Virus record (IMG/VR): IMGVR_UViG_3300031951_000083
Span: 22,340 to 86,339 of that record
Origin: a virus
Reading direction: 5' to 3' (one strand)
DNA: 64,000 bases
Made by a program: the position numbers and the translations under genes. The notes under the pieces are model-generated. The model saw only the letters and a list, made by a program, of their open reading frames with translations, was not told the origin of the DNA and made no database searches. Below are positions 40,824 through 48,738 of this stretch, in pieces; positions within the stretch are counted from its first letter, which is position 1, and every line of letters starts with the position of its first letter.

Positions 40824-41069
40824 ATGGAAGACATGACAACAAGACCTATGACATTTGGAGAAATGTTGGTAGGTGTAGATTTCAATCCCTCAGGAGACCC
40901 AAAGGTGAATAGAGTAAAACAGCTCTGTGCAGAACTGGCAGACATTGTTCAAGATAATCTTACATCTAAAGGACACTCTCAATTAAGTGTAGGTATTCAT
41001 CAAAATGCTTTCTCAGAAATCCTGAATGCTCAAATGAACATTGTAAAAGCAATCACTTTTAAATATTAA
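40824..41069 (+). CDS. small helical protein, possible Acb2-like fold
   Basis: This 81-aa protein reads MTFGEMLVGVDFNPSGDPKV, KQLCAELADIVQDNL and a C-terminal AFSEILNAQMNIVKAITFKY. Two-helix proteins with this kind of ending occur among the Acb2/DUF7681-type anti-CBASS sponges, but the match is by impression only. Confidence 0.45.
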   Translation: MEDMTTRPMTFGEMLVGVDFNPSGDPKVNRVKQLCAELADIVQDNLTSKGHSQLSVGIHQNAFSEILNAQMNIVKAITFKY

Positions 41070-41072
41070 TCA

Positions 41073-41345
41073 ATGAACCTGTTTTTTTATACAAGAACCG
41101 TAGAAGACAAAACTTTCAAAGACAGTTTTAATGTAAACAAGGTGATTCGTACCGTGCAAAACGAAGATGGATCAGCCTTAGTATTGTTAGATGATCTTCA
41201 TGAACGTGCTCATGAGATTCCTGATATGCATCCTAAAACAAGAGCAATTATAGGAACTAAGCGTGTAAAGGATGTGTTCCAGAGTGAAATCACATTGTCT
41301 AAAGAAGACTACGCTAGATTGTCAAACCTTACAAATATCCAATAA
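41073..41345 (+). CDS. hypothetical protein
   Basis: This 90-aa protein (DDLHERAHEIPDMHPKTRAI) recurs in phages without a known role. It is directly upstream of the GroES-like gene. Confidence 0.55.
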   Translation: MNLFFYTRTVEDKTFKDSFNVNKVIRTVQNEDGSALVLLDDLHERAHEIPDMHPKTRAIIGTKRVKDVFQSEITLSKEDYARLSNLTNIQ

Positions 41346-41347
41346 TC

Positions 41348-41641
41348 ATGGAGTTTAAGAAACTGCTGGGCAATCGTGTATATCTTGAGATGCCCAAGAA
41401 AGAAGAAGAAAGTAAGCTGATCGTTGATGAGAACACCAAGGAAGCCCTGAAGAAGGAATTGCTGGGTAAAATGTCACGATTGAAAGTGTATGCTGTAGGT
41501 GATCTGGTAACCTCGTTTGCTGCTGGTGATGAAGTGCTGGTTGATCCTGAGGCATTAGCCAGAAAAGCCACAATCATCCCTCTGTCAAAAGAACGTGAGG
41601 TGTTATTGGTGTCACCATTTGATATTGTACATGTCTGGTAA
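41348..41641 (+). CDS. GroES-like co-chaperonin
   Basis: This 97-aa protein follows the chaperonin-10 plan: LLGNRVYLEMPKKEEESKL, a mobile-loop region, KMSRLKVYAVGDLVTSFAAG and GDEVLVDPEALARKATIIPL, closing with LVSPFDIVHVW. By analogy with T4 Gp31 it may replace host GroES in folding the capsid protein. The hydrophobic IVL-type mobile-loop motif is not obvious. Confidence 0.65.
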   Translation: MEFKKLLGNRVYLEMPKKEEESKLIVDENTKEALKKELLGKMSRLKVYAVGDLVTSFAAGDEVLVDPEALARKATIIPLSKEREVLLVSPFDIVHVW

Positions 41642-42398
41642 TTTACCTTTCATAAGCTGTAAGATGATCACTTATGGTAGGGTGGAAACGCTTGAGGAGA
41701 GCTTGAACGCTTTCCTCAAGCAGGACTATCCTGCAGATAAGTGTGAGCTTGTGATAGTGAATGACTATCCGTTACAGAAGCTTAGGTTTGATCACCCACA
41801 GGTTAGAATCCATAATACAGAATTCACCTTCTCCACCATTGGTCAGAAGGAGAATTATGCTACAGACATCTGTAGAGGGGATATTATCTGTCAATGGGAT
41901 GATGATGATGTAGCTATGCCATGGCATTTACAGAATGTAGCCAAGTATTTCAAAGATGGTGTGAACATCATGCATTGGAATCCTGGTGTGTTCTTTAATG
42001 GGGATAGCATCACTGATGTTACATGGATAGGCAATTCTGGTATTGTATTCAGGAAGTCTGCATGGGAAGCTATAGGTGGTCACCCTGATGAGAACGCTGG
42101 GTATGACATGACCTTTATACAAAATCTACATGCCCATGGTGGGCTATTGTTTGCCACTCCTCCAAAGCATGAAGCAAGTTGGTTTTACATGTGGGGCGGA
42201 CGTAGTTATCACATGTCTGGTCAGGGACACGATACTCCTAATAGACCTAATGCAATTCAGAGACACAGTGCATATATTGAAAATCTAAGACAACAAGGAA
42301 AAATTCCTACAGGGGAAGTGCAACTTGTTCCTAGATGGAAACATGATTATGTACAAATGCTTAAAGACTATGTTTCTAAACATCATCACACCGTGTAG
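41631..42398 (+). CDS. family 2-like glycosyltransferase
   Basis: Start at ATG 41631 gives 255 aa. ISCKMITYGRVETLEESLNA, ELVIVNDYPLQ and the acidic metal site QWDDDDVAMPWHLQ identify a GT-A fold. It overlaps the GroES-like gene by 11 nt and the next transferase by 29 nt. The sugar and acceptor are unknown; modification of DNA, virion or host glycans are all possible. Confidence 0.8.
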   Translation: MSGNLPFISCKMITYGRVETLEESLNAFLKQDYPADKCELVIVNDYPLQKLRFDHPQVRIHNTEFTFSTIGQKENYATDICRGDIICQWDDDDVAMPWHLQNVAKYFKDGVNIMHWNPGVFFNGDSITDVTWIGNSGIVFRKSAWEAIGGHPDENAGYDMTFIQNLHAHGGLLFATPPKHEASWFYMWGGRSYHMSGQGHDTPNRPNAIQRHSAYIENLRQQGKIPTGEVQLVPRWKHDYVQMLKDYVSKHHHTV

Positions 42399-42903
42399 TA
42401 GGCCAGAGAACCTACAGAAGATTGCACAGAGTATCAATATTCCAAAGGAATGGTATAGATGGATTGTTGTGTTTGACGCAGAAACAGTTCCAGACATCAA
42501 CATTGATGCTGAATTGTACGCTATCAAGGATTCAAAGAGTACCTCTGGTAATGCCCAAAGGAACTACGGATTGGACCAAGTTACATCTGGTCATGTATAT
42601 TTCAATGATGATGATACCACACTTCATCCAGAGCTATGGGATAGCATAAAGGACCTGGACAATGATTTCATATCATTCAGACAAGTGTGGAAGTCTGGTG
42701 CATTGAGACTCACAGGATTTAACGTCAGCCTAAATAACATTGATTCTCACAACTTCATTACGTCCAATTGCCTAATAGGTGATACACGCTGGGTGTTGGA
42801 TAGATATGATGCTGATGGATTATTTGCATACGAGTGCAGACAGAAAAGCAAAACATACAGGTACATAGACAGAATACTATCTGTGTACAATTCACTGAAA
42901 TAA
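42370..42903 (+). CDS. GT-A glycosyltransferase-like protein
   Basis: Start at ATG 42370 gives 177 aa: MFLNIITPCSRPENLQKIAQ, STSGNAQRNYGLDQ and YFNDDDTTLHPELWDS. The N-D-D-D motif and the GNAQRN.GL segment match short GT2-type transferases of cyanophage and Bacteroidota phage. It ends the rightward block. Confidence 0.75.
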   Translation: MFLNIITPCSRPENLQKIAQSINIPKEWYRWIVVFDAETVPDINIDAELYAIKDSKSTSGNAQRNYGLDQVTSGHVYFNDDDTTLHPELWDSIKDLDNDFISFRQVWKSGALRLTGFNVSLNNIDSHNFITSNCLIGDTRWVLDRYDADGLFAYECRQKSKTYRYIDRILSVYNSLK

Positions 42904-42933
42904 AAAACCCACCAAACGGTGGGTTTCTTTTTA
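42902..42933. terminator. bidirectional terminator between converging blocks
   Basis: AAACCCACC (42905-42913) pairs with GGTGGGTTT (42918-42926) across AAAC. A T run follows on the plus strand and A's precede, so it serves both directions. Confidence 0.9.
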
Positions 42934-43071
42934 TCACTTAGATAAGCGTTTCTGTTTCATAGGCCACATCTTACTTTTCAAACGAAGCTTTGTATCAGCT
43001 TCCTTCATATAGTTATCCTTGGGCCTAGGATTCTTAACTTTAGGAGCCTTTCTAGGTTTTCCTGATTTCAT
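42934..43071 (-). CDS. 45-aa basic protein
   Basis: MKSGKPRKAPKVKNPRPKDN and a C-terminal KSKMWPMKQKRLSK; about one third Lys/Arg. It is the most distal member of the basic-protein group 42.9-45.3 kb. Confidence 0.6.
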   Translation of the reverse strand: MKSGKPRKAPKVKNPRPKDNYMKEADTKLRLKSKMWPMKQKRLSK

Positions 43072-43075
43072 GGTA

Positions 43076-43222
43076 TTACTTTTTTGTTCTACCAGCTTTC
43101 TTCAAACCAGCTACCTTTACGTTCTTACCTGTCTGATTCTTACCAATAGTTCTCTTAGCGCTATTGTAAGAGCCCAGTTTCAAAGAAACTGCAGATGATT
43201 TTGGAGCAGATGCTTTTTTCAT
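43076..43222 (-). CDS. 48-aa basic protein
   Basis: MKKASAPKSSAVSLKLGSYN, ending KVAGLKKAGRTKK. Lys/Gly/Ser-rich like its neighbours. A DNA-condensing or internal virion role is inferred from charge and late-region position. Confidence 0.6.
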   Translation of the reverse strand: MKKASAPKSSAVSLKLGSYNSAKRTIGKNQTGKNVKVAGLKKAGRTKK

Positions 43223-43237
43223 TGTATAGGGATTTAA

Positions 43238-43762
43238 TTATTTACAACCATATTTACACTTCTTCATTTTGCTGCCTGATCTAGACTGAGGCATTAGGCT
43301 AGATAAGTTCTTCTGGAGGAACTCTTTACCACGTTGTTTACGTGTAGCACGCTCTACCATTCTAGAACCTACTTTTGTAGCTTTGTCAGGATTTTTTGCA
43401 GCAAGACGACCTAAGCGTTTCATTTGACCAGCACGTAAACCTACCTTCATAGGGGCAGCTGTACCAGCTTGAGCCTTCTTAACCTTTACACCCTTCTTAG
43501 CGATAACACCACGACCTTTAAGAATGTCAGCCTTGGTAATCTTACCATCCTTATTCAGGTCAGGGAAAGATTTGCCACCACTCTTCATTTTCTTAGGAGC
43601 AGCTTTTTTAGCCATGGCCTTTCTACCTTTTTCAAGGTCTTTAGCTATTTCATCTGTACGTTTGTTCAGTTTGGATTCTTTCATGAGCTTACCACTCATT
43701 TCTCCACGAACATATCCTTTAGGGACACCAGCACCACGTTGTGCTTTTTTCATTGTTGCCAT
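43238..43762 (-). CDS. basic protein with KKAQ.G motifs and an EF-hand-like loop
   Basis: Start at 43762 (MATMKKAQRGAGVPKGYVRG) gives 174 aa. A second KVKKAQAGTAAP occurs mid-protein. Between them DLNKDGKITKAD is a canonical calcium EF-hand/dockerin loop (D1, N3, D5, G6, I8, D12). The C-terminus is Arg/Lys-rich and ends MKKCKYGCK. A virion-internal protein that may be proteolytically matured is inferred. Confidence 0.65.
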   Translation of the reverse strand: MATMKKAQRGAGVPKGYVRGEMSGKLMKESKLNKRTDEIAKDLEKGRKAMAKKAAPKKMKSGGKSFPDLNKDGKITKADILKGRGVIAKKGVKVKKAQAGTAAPMKVGLRAGQMKRLGRLAAKNPDKATKVGSRMVERATRKQRGKEFLQKNLSSLMPQSRSGSKMKKCKYGCK

Positions 43763-43781
43763 TGTTGTATAAGTTTTTGAA

Positions 43782-44234
43782 TTAGCAATTCCATTTACGA
43801 AGACTCTTATTGATTCTGCTATTTGGATCGTTGGCAGTCTTTGCACTCGTGAGGCGCTTCTTCATGCCAGACATTCTAGCACAGAATGACTTTCTACGAT
43901 TAGCAGCTTTGCTACCCTTTTTCAGTTTAGAAGGCTTTGTGGTAACAGCAGTCTTCAATTTGCTACCAGGATTTTGTCTTCTGTAGGATGCAACACCTTT
44001 AGCATTTAATCCTCCAGATGGATTCTTACCTTCCTTCCTTTGCCAGGCTGGTGTCTTACCACCATTCTTCAATGTAGAACCTGAATACACCCCACGCTTT
44101 TTGATCAATGGACCATCAGGAACAGGAGTGATTGCACCCTTTACAGAGGTGATAGTGTCGCCCTTCTTTGCCTTACGAGGCATAGAATTGCGCATTCTAA
44201 CATCAGACTTAAGAACTTTTTTTAGTGTAGCCAT
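43782..44234 (-). CDS. DUF6321 family protein
   Basis: This 150-aa basic protein contains TPAWQRKEGKNPSGGLNAKG, SYRRQNPGSKLKTAVTTKPS, RRKSFCARMSGMKKRLTSA and PNSRINKSLRKWNC, the conserved DUF6321 sequence found in many large phages. The role is unknown. The start could also be 44243, 9 nt upstream. Confidence 0.8.
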   Translation of the reverse strand: MATLKKVLKSDVRMRNSMPRKAKKGDTITSVKGAITPVPDGPLIKKRGVYSGSTLKNGGKTPAWQRKEGKNPSGGLNAKGVASYRRQNPGSKLKTAVTTKPSKLKKGSKAANRRKSFCARMSGMKKRLTSAKTANDPNSRINKSLRKWNC

Positions 44235-44424
44235 CTCTTCCAAAAGTTACGTTACTCTTCACCACTATATCCTTGTGAGTGAACTGCCACATTTCTCCTG
44301 TATCATTGATGATGATTGTGTATATCGTATTGCTTTCATGACCGTAGTCTGTAACCAACCATATAACACCATCACCTTTGGGAGTTGAAACATCCACTCG
44401 ATTCTGTGGTTCAAAGATAACCAT
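44209..44424 (-). CDS. hypothetical protein
   Basis: This 71-aa beta-rich protein (VSTPKGDGVIWLVTDYGHES, TGEMWQFTHKDIVV) is overlapped by genes on both sides. The sequence suggests an SH3-like barrel. Not recognised. Confidence 0.6.
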   Translation of the reverse strand: MVIFEPQNRVDVSTPKGDGVIWLVTDYGHESNTIYTIIINDTGEMWQFTHKDIVVKSNVTFGRDGYTKKSS

Positions 44425-44801
44425 TATTTCTTTTTCATCTTTTTCAAGGTCTGAGCCAAACGTGCACGCTGACCTAATTTACCAGGTTTCTTTGCAGCAG
44501 CTGCAAGTTTAGCAGCAGGGATTGGCTTACCAGGTTTAGCACCAAGTTGTTTACGCAGTGCACCAGGTTTTTTAATAGCCTTTTGAATCCACTTACCACC
44601 TTCAGCCTTAGTCAGTTTACCACCCTTTTTCATTTTGGTAGCACCTTGTTCTTTATTAGGAGTAAGACTAACCTTAGTCTTAACATTCTTAGGAGGTAGA
44701 TTCATCTCTTGCACCTTGGTCCAAGCACCGTCTGGATTAACTGGACCAACACGTTTAGAAGAAGCCTTTAAGCCAGCTTGGGCTTTCTTAACTTTTGCCA
44801 T
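44424..44801 (-). CDS. basic protein with KKAQAG motif
   Basis: Start at 44801 (MAKVKKAQAGLKASSKRVGP) gives 125 aa, with MKKGGKLTKAEGGKWIQKAI and a Lys/Ala/Gly/Pro-rich, histone-H1-like C-terminus (PAAKLAAAAKKPGKLGQRAR). DNA compaction in the head is inferred. Confidence 0.65.
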   Translation of the reverse strand: MAKVKKAQAGLKASSKRVGPVNPDGAWTKVQEMNLPPKNVKTKVSLTPNKEQGATKMKKGGKLTKAEGGKWIQKAIKKPGALRKQLGAKPGKPIPAAKLAAAAKKPGKLGQRARLAQTLKKMKKK

Positions 44802-44802
44802 C

Positions 44803-45276
44803 TTATTTCTTTTTAGAGGATGCTTTAATCTTGCGCTCTTGTTTGAGCATCTGTGCAGTGGGTTTCTTACCACTACCTTTGTTCGCACGGATGTTGTCCC
44901 ACAAACCACGTTGTGAGTAGCTTCCATCAGCACGTTTGAGCATTTGCTTTCCAGCTTTAGCTTTCTTCATTTTGCCACCAGAGCGTTGCTTCTCAAGCTT
45001 AGAACCTTTAGGAATGTCAGCAGCACTCTTGCCCACCATTCTTCCCACGTTAGGAAGAGCTTGGTAAACCTTCTCAGCTTTGCTTGACCTACCCATATAG
45101 TCCTTCAACTGTTTCATTTGACTATCAGTCAACTGACCAGTTTCATTTCTGATAGCGCCACTTTTCTTAACAAAGGTGTTACTCATTTTGCCCATACCTC
45201 TTTTCTGATGAGCAAGGGCAGACAGCTCTCTTTTGGAGAGCGTGTCACCACCTTGAGCTTTTTTAATTCTTGCCAT
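44803..45276 (-). CDS. basic protein with KKAQGG motif
   Basis: Start at 45276 (MARIKKAQGGDTLSKRELSA) gives 157 aa. SGGKMKKAKAGKQMLKRADG and a Lys-rich end repeat the composition of its neighbours. It separates from the next gene by 1 nt. Confidence 0.65.
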   Translation of the reverse strand: MARIKKAQGGDTLSKRELSALAHQKRGMGKMSNTFVKKSGAIRNETGQLTDSQMKQLKDYMGRSSKAEKVYQALPNVGRMVGKSAADIPKGSKLEKQRSGGKMKKAKAGKQMLKRADGSYSQRGLWDNIRANKGSGKKPTAQMLKQERKIKASSKKK

Positions 45277-45277
45277 A

Positions 45278-45514
45278 TTACAAACTTGCTTTGTTCTCTT
45301 GAGGAACTTCTTTAACAATATCAGCTTCTACAGCTCTTGCTAACACTCTTTCAACAGCATCATTCGCCTCGCTAGCCATTAGGATTCTACCTGCTTCTGG
45401 TGTATTCAGAATAGCACGAAAAGCGTTTAACATCAGACCAAATTCAGAACCTGTCAGTTCAAACTTGTCTTCAGGATTCCATGTGTAACGAGCATTAGGA
45501 TTGTACGTTGCCAT
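45278..45514 (-). CDS. hypothetical protein, first gene of the basic-protein operon
   Basis: This 78-aa protein (MATYNPNARYTWNPEDKFEL, GLMLNAFRAILNTPEAGRIL) is mainly helical and, unlike the following genes, not strongly basic. It lies behind a well-formed promoter. Confidence 0.65.
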   Translation of the reverse strand: MATYNPNARYTWNPEDKFELTGSEFGLMLNAFRAILNTPEAGRILMASEANDAVERVLARAVEADIVKEVPQENKASL

Positions 45515-45535
45515 TATATAATTTTTTGGTTACCA

Positions 45536-45567
45536 CAAATTTATGTTGTAACAACCATTAGTCCAAA
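45536..45567 (-). promoter_or_regulatory. late-region promoter
   Basis: On the minus strand TTTG (plus 45564-45567), 20 nt, TAAATTTG (plus 45536-45543). The -33 box lies within the end of the upstream gene. It drives the basic-protein operon. Confidence 0.75.
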
Positions 45568-45842
45568 TTTATTTCAAAGGTCACTGTACTGGAAGTCTTG
45601 ATGCTTTTTGATAAGTCAAGTCTTATTCCAAACATGTTGTGAAACTTCAACAGTTCCTCAAGAATCAACTGTGTATACTTGGGAACTGATGGGGCCACTC
45701 TGAAATGATATGAGTGAGGTTTTTTCGTAATCTCCATGGAGCAAAGTTCATCAACTGAATCTATCACTCCTTCAAGATGAGAGAAATAAGCGAGCTCATT
45801 GTCTGCCATCACTTGAGGAAAAAACTTCTTACTGATTGTCAT
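45558..45842 (-). CDS. hypothetical protein
   Basis: This 94-aa protein (PSVPKYTQLILEELLKFHNM) is joined by a 1-nt overlap to the ferritin-like gene. Not recognised. Confidence 0.6.
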   Translation of the reverse strand: MTISKKFFPQVMADNELAYFSHLEGVIDSVDELCSMEITKKPHSYHFRVAPSVPKYTQLILEELLKFHNMFGIRLDLSKSIKTSSTVTFEINLD

Positions 45843-46255
45843 TAGGACAGAGTTAAGAGATATTTAGTTTTCGCAGCTTCGCCACTCAGAGCATCAGCCA
45901 GGTTAGAGATGTCATGATAGCCATTAGACTCGGCAAAGCTTTTCAGACTAGATGCAAAGCCCATCAAAGAACTTACAACAGCATCAGCACTTGCTGTATC
46001 AGAACATTGTTCTATTTTGAATGCCTTAGGACGCTTGCCTGTATAGCCCATGAGTTTCTCAATCACACCATCTTTGAAATCATGCACATAATCATACAGA
46101 CCACCAAGAGCTTGGTGTTCTGCATAACTAGTTGTAGTCCAATGCAATAAGTGTAATTGTTCATGAAAATAGGTGAGCTTACCAGCAATACCTTCTAAGG
46201 TCATTTCACCTGCACCACCCTCTAACATTTGAGAAGGAAATAATGATTTTGCCAT
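45842..46255 (-). CDS. ferritin-like / DUF5856 protein
   Basis: This 137-aa helical protein reads IAGKLTYFHEQLHLLHWTTT, SYAEHQALGGLYDYVHDFKD and IEKLMGYTGKRP. The spaced His/Glu residues in H..LHL.HW....aeH.al...Yd...d.kD.i.E.lmG match Dps/ferritin-like phage proteins (DUF5856). Metal binding or a structural use of the fold is possible. Confidence 0.7.
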   Translation of the reverse strand: MAKSLFPSQMLEGGAGEMTLEGIAGKLTYFHEQLHLLHWTTTSYAEHQALGGLYDYVHDFKDGVIEKLMGYTGKRPKAFKIEQCSDTASADAVVSSLMGFASSLKSFAESNGYHDISNLADALSGEAAKTKYLLTLS

Positions 46256-46296
46256 TTGATTTTATATTATACTGTTGTTATAGTGGCAGCAGTTGA

Positions 46297-46887
46297 TTAG
46301 TTGTATAACACTTGCCAACCTTTACTAATAAGACTATCAGCATGATCTATCCCCTGTTGACTAGGTGCAGCATTTGTACCACCTGATAAATCTACATATC
46401 CATTCTCTACACCACTACCATCTAACCACATCAAGACATCATCTACACATTCTTGTGTAAGAGCATTTTGGCCAAGATTAACATGGTTTAAAAATTGTTC
46501 AAGTAAAATTACTGATGTAATGTTATTGTTACTACTAAGATCAATGGATATAAGATTGGGAAATATGGATAAGTCTATAACTCCTGATAATTGACACTGA
46601 TCCATATCTAATACTAGTAAACTAGCAAGTGCTGAGATGTCAGGATAACCAGCTGAGAAATCGCTGTCATCAAGACGTAACACTTCAATAGCTGTAGATC
46701 CTGATAGATTAATAGATGTTAAACAGTTTTGGTTACCAATAATTGAATTTTGGTCACTCACATCTACTAAAAGTAGATTTGTAAGTCCAGATAAGTTAAC
46801 AGATGTAAGTGAGTTCCAATCTGCATAGAAGTTTACTAACCCTGTTAAGTTTTGCAAACCTGTTATTGATGTTATTCTTGCTGCCAT
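46297..46887 (-). CDS. leucine-rich-repeat protein
   Basis: This 196-aa protein is built of LRR-like units: LTSVNLSGLTNLLLVDVSD, LTSINLSGSTAIEVLRLDD, LISIDLSSNNNITSVIL. A C-terminal SKGWQVLYN cap follows. In the late region it probably serves as a virion decoration or adhesion protein. Confidence 0.75.
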   Translation of the reverse strand: MAARITSITGLQNLTGLVNFYADWNSLTSVNLSGLTNLLLVDVSDQNSIIGNQNCLTSINLSGSTAIEVLRLDDSDFSAGYPDISALASLLVLDMDQCQLSGVIDLSIFPNLISIDLSSNNNITSVILLEQFLNHVNLGQNALTQECVDDVLMWLDGSGVENGYVDLSGGTNAAPSQQGIDHADSLISKGWQVLYN

Positions 46888-46898
46888 TTTTAATAAGT

Positions 46899-47297
46899 TT
46901 AGTCGTTGCCAGGAAACTCAATTTCTGTTACAGATGCGATATTATCAAAGCAAACTCTAACAGTGTACTGCTGATCTTCTTGAGGATAGTAATGTGACAC
47001 TTCATGAAATTCACCAATTTCTGAATCAGAATATGTTGTACCATCCCCCCAATCAACAGTGAAGTTGATAGGTCCTGTAGTGGTAAAGTTAAAAGTAAAC
47101 CATGTATCACCCGTTGTGTTTACAACAAACTCAATACAGTTTGCAGGTAGAGGTTCATAATTGCAACATTCATTTGCTGGAATCTCTTTCCAATTACCCA
47201 CCTTTGGCTTGAATCTCTGAAGAATCAAGCTACCAGGAATAACACGTCTTGTACCATCATAACGGACGTACGCTTTTAATTTATTATTAGTTGCCAT
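46899..47297 (-). CDS. modular virion protein with PKD-like domain
   Basis: This 132-aa protein has an N-terminal module (KAYVRYDGTRRVIPGSLILQ, PKVGNWKEIPANECC) shared with the next gene, fused to a PKD-like beta domain (NFTVDWGDGTTYSDSEIGE). A decoration or receptor-contact protein is inferred. Confidence 0.65.
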   Translation of the reverse strand: MATNNKLKAYVRYDGTRRVIPGSLILQRFKPKVGNWKEIPANECCNYEPLPANCIEFVVNTTGDTWFTFNFTTTGPINFTVDWGDGTTYSDSEIGEFHEVSHYYPQEDQQYTVRVCFDNIASVTEIEFPGND

Positions 47298-47307
47298 GTG
47301 TTATGTT

Positions 47308-47523
47308 TTAACCGATAGGAGCCTCGGTGGTTGTGGTTGTTGTTGTTGGTGCCACAGTTGTTGTTGTGGTAGTTGTAGGATTGCAGCACTCATACGCTGG
47401 AATTTCCACCCACTTACCTACCTTGGGCTTCTTTCTTCTCAGAATAAGGCTACCTGCAACTATTCTTCCGCTTCCATCGAAACGGACATAAGCTTTTAAA
47501 GGACGTTTATCAATGCTTCCCAT
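47308..47523 (-). CDS. modular protein with poly-Thr tail
   Basis: This 71-aa protein has the same N-terminal module (LKAYVRFDGSGRIVAGSLIL, PKVGKWVEIPAYECC), ending in a Thr-rich tail PTTTTTTTVAPTTTTTTT. The Thr run is a plausible O-glycosylation region. Confidence 0.65.
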   Translation of the reverse strand: MGSIDKRPLKAYVRFDGSGRIVAGSLILRRKKPKVGKWVEIPAYECCNPTTTTTTTVAPTTTTTTTEAPIG

Positions 47524-47541
47524 TTTAAAAAAGTTAAAGGG

Positions 47542-48558
47542 TTAATAGTTAAGGTTGTATTTTTGACTAAGTTTTTTCAGTTCGTTTGCGTAATACCATG
47601 TACATTTAACTTGAGCTTTCTCATCGTTCAATACAGCTTCCAGATGTGCATCCTTTGTAGGATCACCACTCTGGTGGTATTTAGCTTTGTAGAAGTAGTT
47701 TATACCATCCATGTTGGTACCTACTACACCTGCATTATGAAGGATCGGATGAGTTTCTAGCTTGGTGATTGGGTCAGGGGCCCAAGAGAAGCCCATTTCT
47801 GGAATCACTTCCACTTGTTTCTCTCTCACCCAAAGATTCCACAGGACAGCCCACATATCAGCACACCAACTTTGGAAACCTTTGTCTTCGCTTTGGAAAT
47901 ATTCCTTATTGATTCTCTGTAAGTAGGATCTGATCAGAATACAATCATTCATCACCTTGTTCCAAAAAGCTGCGTCAATGTTCTTCAGGAGATATTGAGC
48001 TCCTCCAGAATGGTCATTGTTTGCTTCAGCTTCTTGTCTGCTGATACCAATTACACTACCAATCTCAGCTAGGATGTCTCGTGTTTTATATTCTTCCAGT
48101 TTATCAGGAAGAACATCGTTCACCTTGCTGTCAAAGTATTTAGCGTTGATGTAGCTATTCGTATCAGACAGATAACAAACATCGTTTTCTACAAACTGTT
48201 GAATATCAAAATGTTCTGTAAAAATAACATCTGAATCACAGTAGAGGATAGCACTATTGCTAAGTTCAGGATGCTCCTTCCAATGTCTCCATAAAGTGTA
48301 TGGTCTAAGCACTGGAATATAGATTCCTAATAAGGAACTTACATCATGTTCATCTTTATAGAAGTGAAACTGTGCTTCTGGATAGAGATCAACTATCTGT
48401 TGCCATTTAGGATTCTGAGTTCTGTAATTGGGAGTGAACACCAGCACAATTGCTTTATCGCTCTCTCCTCTGTTTTTCAAACTCTCCAACCAAAGATGAA
48501 CTTGCCATGTATAGTAGTTATCATCTGGTTGGACGCAGACATACTTAAGATCCTTCAT
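47542..48558 (-). CDS. glycosyltransferase-like protein
   Basis: This 338-aa protein begins LKYVCVQPDDNYYTWQVHLW and carries the DxD site ILYCDSDVIFTEHFD at about residue 105. The rest resembles nucleotide-diphospho-sugar transferases that act on proteins. Its position between virion genes suggests virion or host-surface glycosylation. Confidence 0.65.
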   Translation of the reverse strand: MKDLKYVCVQPDDNYYTWQVHLWLESLKNRGESDKAIVLVFTPNYRTQNPKWQQIVDLYPEAQFHFYKDEHDVSSLLGIYIPVLRPYTLWRHWKEHPELSNSAILYCDSDVIFTEHFDIQQFVENDVCYLSDTNSYINAKYFDSKVNDVLPDKLEEYKTRDILAEIGSVIGISRQEAEANNDHSGGAQYLLKNIDAAFWNKVMNDCILIRSYLQRINKEYFQSEDKGFQSWCADMWAVLWNLWVREKQVEVIPEMGFSWAPDPITKLETHPILHNAGVVGTNMDGINYFYKAKYHQSGDPTKDAHLEAVLNDEKAQVKCTWYYANELKKLSQKYNLNY

Positions 48559-48583
48559 ATGTAGTTTTGTTGGTTTGTGCTAA

Positions 48584-48727
48584 TTATGGAGCTGCAGTGG
48601 TTGTGGTGGTAGTAGTAGTTGGAGTCAACTTACTTACCAATCCAATCAACTGCTCAAGCTGTTTGGAGATGTTCCAAAGGAGCTGGGACTGTGGGTCCTG
48701 ACTTAACGGTCTTGAAGGGATTGCCAT
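48584..48727 (-). CDS. 47-aa protein with MAIPSR leader and poly-Thr tail
   Basis: MAIPSRPLSQDPQSQLLWNI, SKQLEQLIGLVSKLTPT, then eight Thr and AAP. The first 28 residues parallel the start of the gene at 48739 (MAIPSRQIGWGPQENLLWEI), so it is a partial duplicate with a Thr tail. Confidence 0.6.
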   Translation of the reverse strand: MAIPSRPLSQDPQSQLLWNISKQLEQLIGLVSKLTPTTTTTTTTAAP

Positions 48728-48738
48728 GTTATAAAAAT

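Noticed and set aside
43469-43780. Plus-strand frames opposite the basic late proteins
   Set aside because: They mirror the Lys-rich minus-strand genes, which have consistent starts, overlaps and family matches such as DUF6321.
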